A stretch of 64,000 nt of DNA from the NCBI GenBank assembly GCA_037045535.1, contig JBAOHI010000077.1:83010-147009 (forward strand). The letters run 5' to 3'. Each line of letters starts with the position of its first letter. Position 1 is the stretch's first letter. A model generated the notes under the pieces. The model did no database searches. It saw only the letters and a program-made list of their open reading frames with translations, and was not told the origin of the DNA. The translations under genes were made by a program, and so were the position numbers. Below, one piece after another: positions 63,004-64,000 of this stretch. Origin of the DNA: Competibacter_A sp037045535. GTDB lineage: Bacteria; Pseudomonadota; Gammaproteobacteria; Competibacterales; Competibacteraceae.

Positions 63004-64000
63004 TTACTCCGCGCAGCGCTGGGGCGATTCGGCGGCCTGATCGGGTGGCTGATCCAACGCAAGAGTCACCGTGGCCGGCATGCCCAGCCGCAATTCGTTC
63101 TGAGGGTTGCAGACAAAGATCCGCGCCTGATAGACCAGACGAGTGCGCAGATCCGAGGTTTCCACATTCTTCGGGGTGAATTCGGCGGTGGGCGACAGGA
63201 AGCCGACCCAGCCGTGGTAGGTTTTGTCCGGATAGCTATCGGTGTGGACTTCGGCGGCCATGCCCAGCCGGATACGGCCCAGCTCCGATTCCGGCACGTA
63301 GGTCCGCACCCAGAGCGGATCGTTGAGGGCCAGAGTCAGCACCGGCGTCTGCGGCGAGGCCATGTCGCCCGGTTCCAGAATGCGGTCGCGCACGATACCT
63401 GACGCCGGGGCCAGCAAGGTCGCGTCGGCCAACCGCTCTCGCGCCAGCGCCAGTTCCGCCTGTCGCGCCGCCAGCCCGGCTTCGGCGCTGGCGATGTCCT
63501 CGGCGCGTGGGCCGGCGACAGCCAGGGCGTAGGCTTCCTCGGCGGCGCGGGCCTCGGCCTCCGCCGCGTCGGCGGTGGCGCGAGCCTGATCGATTTCTTC
63601 TGGCGCGGCAAGCCGTTTCTGGCCCAGTTTCAGTAAGCGGGCGTGACTGATTTGCGCCAGCCGGGCCTTGGCGACGAGGGCATCGGCCTGGGCGCGGGCC
63701 TGACGGATTTCCTGCGGGCGGTTGCCGGCCTTGAGTTTGGCCAGCGCCTGTTCCTGAGCCGCCACGGTAGCCTGGGCCGCCGCCAGCGCCGCTTCCAGCT
63801 TGTCCGGTTGCAGACGTGCCAGCACTTGCCCCGGTTGCACTCGATCGCCTTCCTGAACCCGGATTTCGGCGACATGCCCGCTGGCGTCGAACGCCAGATC
63901 CGCTTCGCGGATATCGATATTGCCGTACAGGGTAAGCCGCGATGTATCTTGCGGTCGCTCCTGCTTTTGCCACCACCAATAGGCGCCGCCGCCAACCGCG
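63004..64000 (-). CDS. HlyD-family adaptor (YbhG-like), partial
   Basis: This is the periplasmic adaptor of the export operon; the N-terminus lies beyond the right edge. It shows a lipoyl half (YGNIDIREADLAFDASGHVA, GDRVQPGQVLARLQPDKLE), a long alpha-helical hairpin rich in Ala/Glu/Gln and the second half (TLLAPASGIVRDRILEPGDM), ending VTLALDQPPDQAAES. The opening DIR.. form is typical of YbhG/YhiI. It is first in the operon, upstream of the tandem ATPase. Confidence 0.88.
   Translation of the reverse strand, partial: AVGGGAYWWWQKQERPQDTSRLTLYGNIDIREADLAFDASGHVAEIRVQEGDRVQPGQVLARLQPDKLEAALAAAQATVAAQEQALAKLKAGNRPQEIRQARAQADALVAKARLAQISHARLLKLGQKRLAAPEEIDQARATADAAEAEARAAEEAYALAVAGPRAEDIASAEAGLAARQAELALARERLADATLLAPASGIVRDRILEPGDMASPQTPVLTLALNDPLWVRTYVPESELGRIRLGMAAEVHTDSYPDKTYHGWVGFLSPTAEFTPKNVETSDLRTRLVYQARIFVCNPQNELRLGMPATVTLALDQPPDQAAESPQRCAE

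Overview
This 64 kb window looks like a chromosomal segment of a GC-rich (about 60 %) gammaproteobacterium. The inference rests on a laterally mobile N-type F-ATPase operon, a KefF/KefC-type potassium efflux pair, a long-type phosphofructokinase, a PhoX phosphatase, a PilZ protein and YbhGFSR-like export genes. A Competibacteraceae-like relative would fit, but nothing here proves the genus. No tRNA, rRNA or CRISPR array was seen.

Layout. 0.0-7.0 kb (minus strand): complete N-ATPase operon atpD-C-Q-R-B-E-F-A-G, followed by a translationally linked unknown gene that leaves the window. 7.2-8.3 kb: di-haem cytochrome c peroxidase behind a hairpin that covers its ribosome binding site. 8.5-13.5 kb: membrane protein, an intact Tn5-like IS with near-perfect 9-bp target duplications, two AT-rich foreign-looking genes (one with HELAH), an IS630 element, and a palindrome made of two facing DnaA boxes. 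13.5-19.6 kb: a DUF4178 / small membrane peptide / KefF / Kef antiporter / membrane aminopropyltransferase module. 19.5-21.7 kb: phosphofructokinase and a DUF4239 membrane protein. 22.0-27.8 kb: RTX protein with its own terminator, PrtD-like ABC exporter and HlyD adaptor (type I secretion), with an AT-rich gene between the last two. 27.9-30.6 kb: ECF sigma factor, membrane anti-sigma factor and lipoprotein subtilase. 30.9-34.6 kb: PhoX, a metallophosphoesterase lipoprotein and two small proteins. 34.9-37.3 kb: LysR, YbfB/YjiJ-type transporter, 4-oxalocrotonate tautomerase. 37.4-44.4 kb: IS5 element, HEAGH membrane protein, VTT-type membrane protein, YHS protein, potassium channel, glycerophosphodiesterase, ZIP transporter, zinc ribbon protein. 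44.5-56.2 kb: a dense layered IS region (Tn5-like, IS66, IS630, ISAs1, IS1595, IS4). 56.3-64.0 kb: secreted Ig-like protein, hotdog thioesterase, PilZ protein, DUF4124-like protein and a YbhGFSR-like drug/export operon cut by the right edge.

Two points shape how the annotation should be read. First, many frame breaks occur in otherwise perfectly conserved genes, and nearly all are single-base insertions. That pattern is more typical of consensus errors than of gene decay, so several host genes marked as frame-broken may be intact in the organism. Second, the most promising biology is the sigma / anti-sigma / protease trio. The extracytoplasmic domain of the anti-sigma factor looks by eye like the prodomain of the protease encoded immediately after it, suggesting a dedicated protease-anti-sigma recognition switch. 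The Kef-polyamine-DUF4178 module is the second candidate for an incompletely described system.
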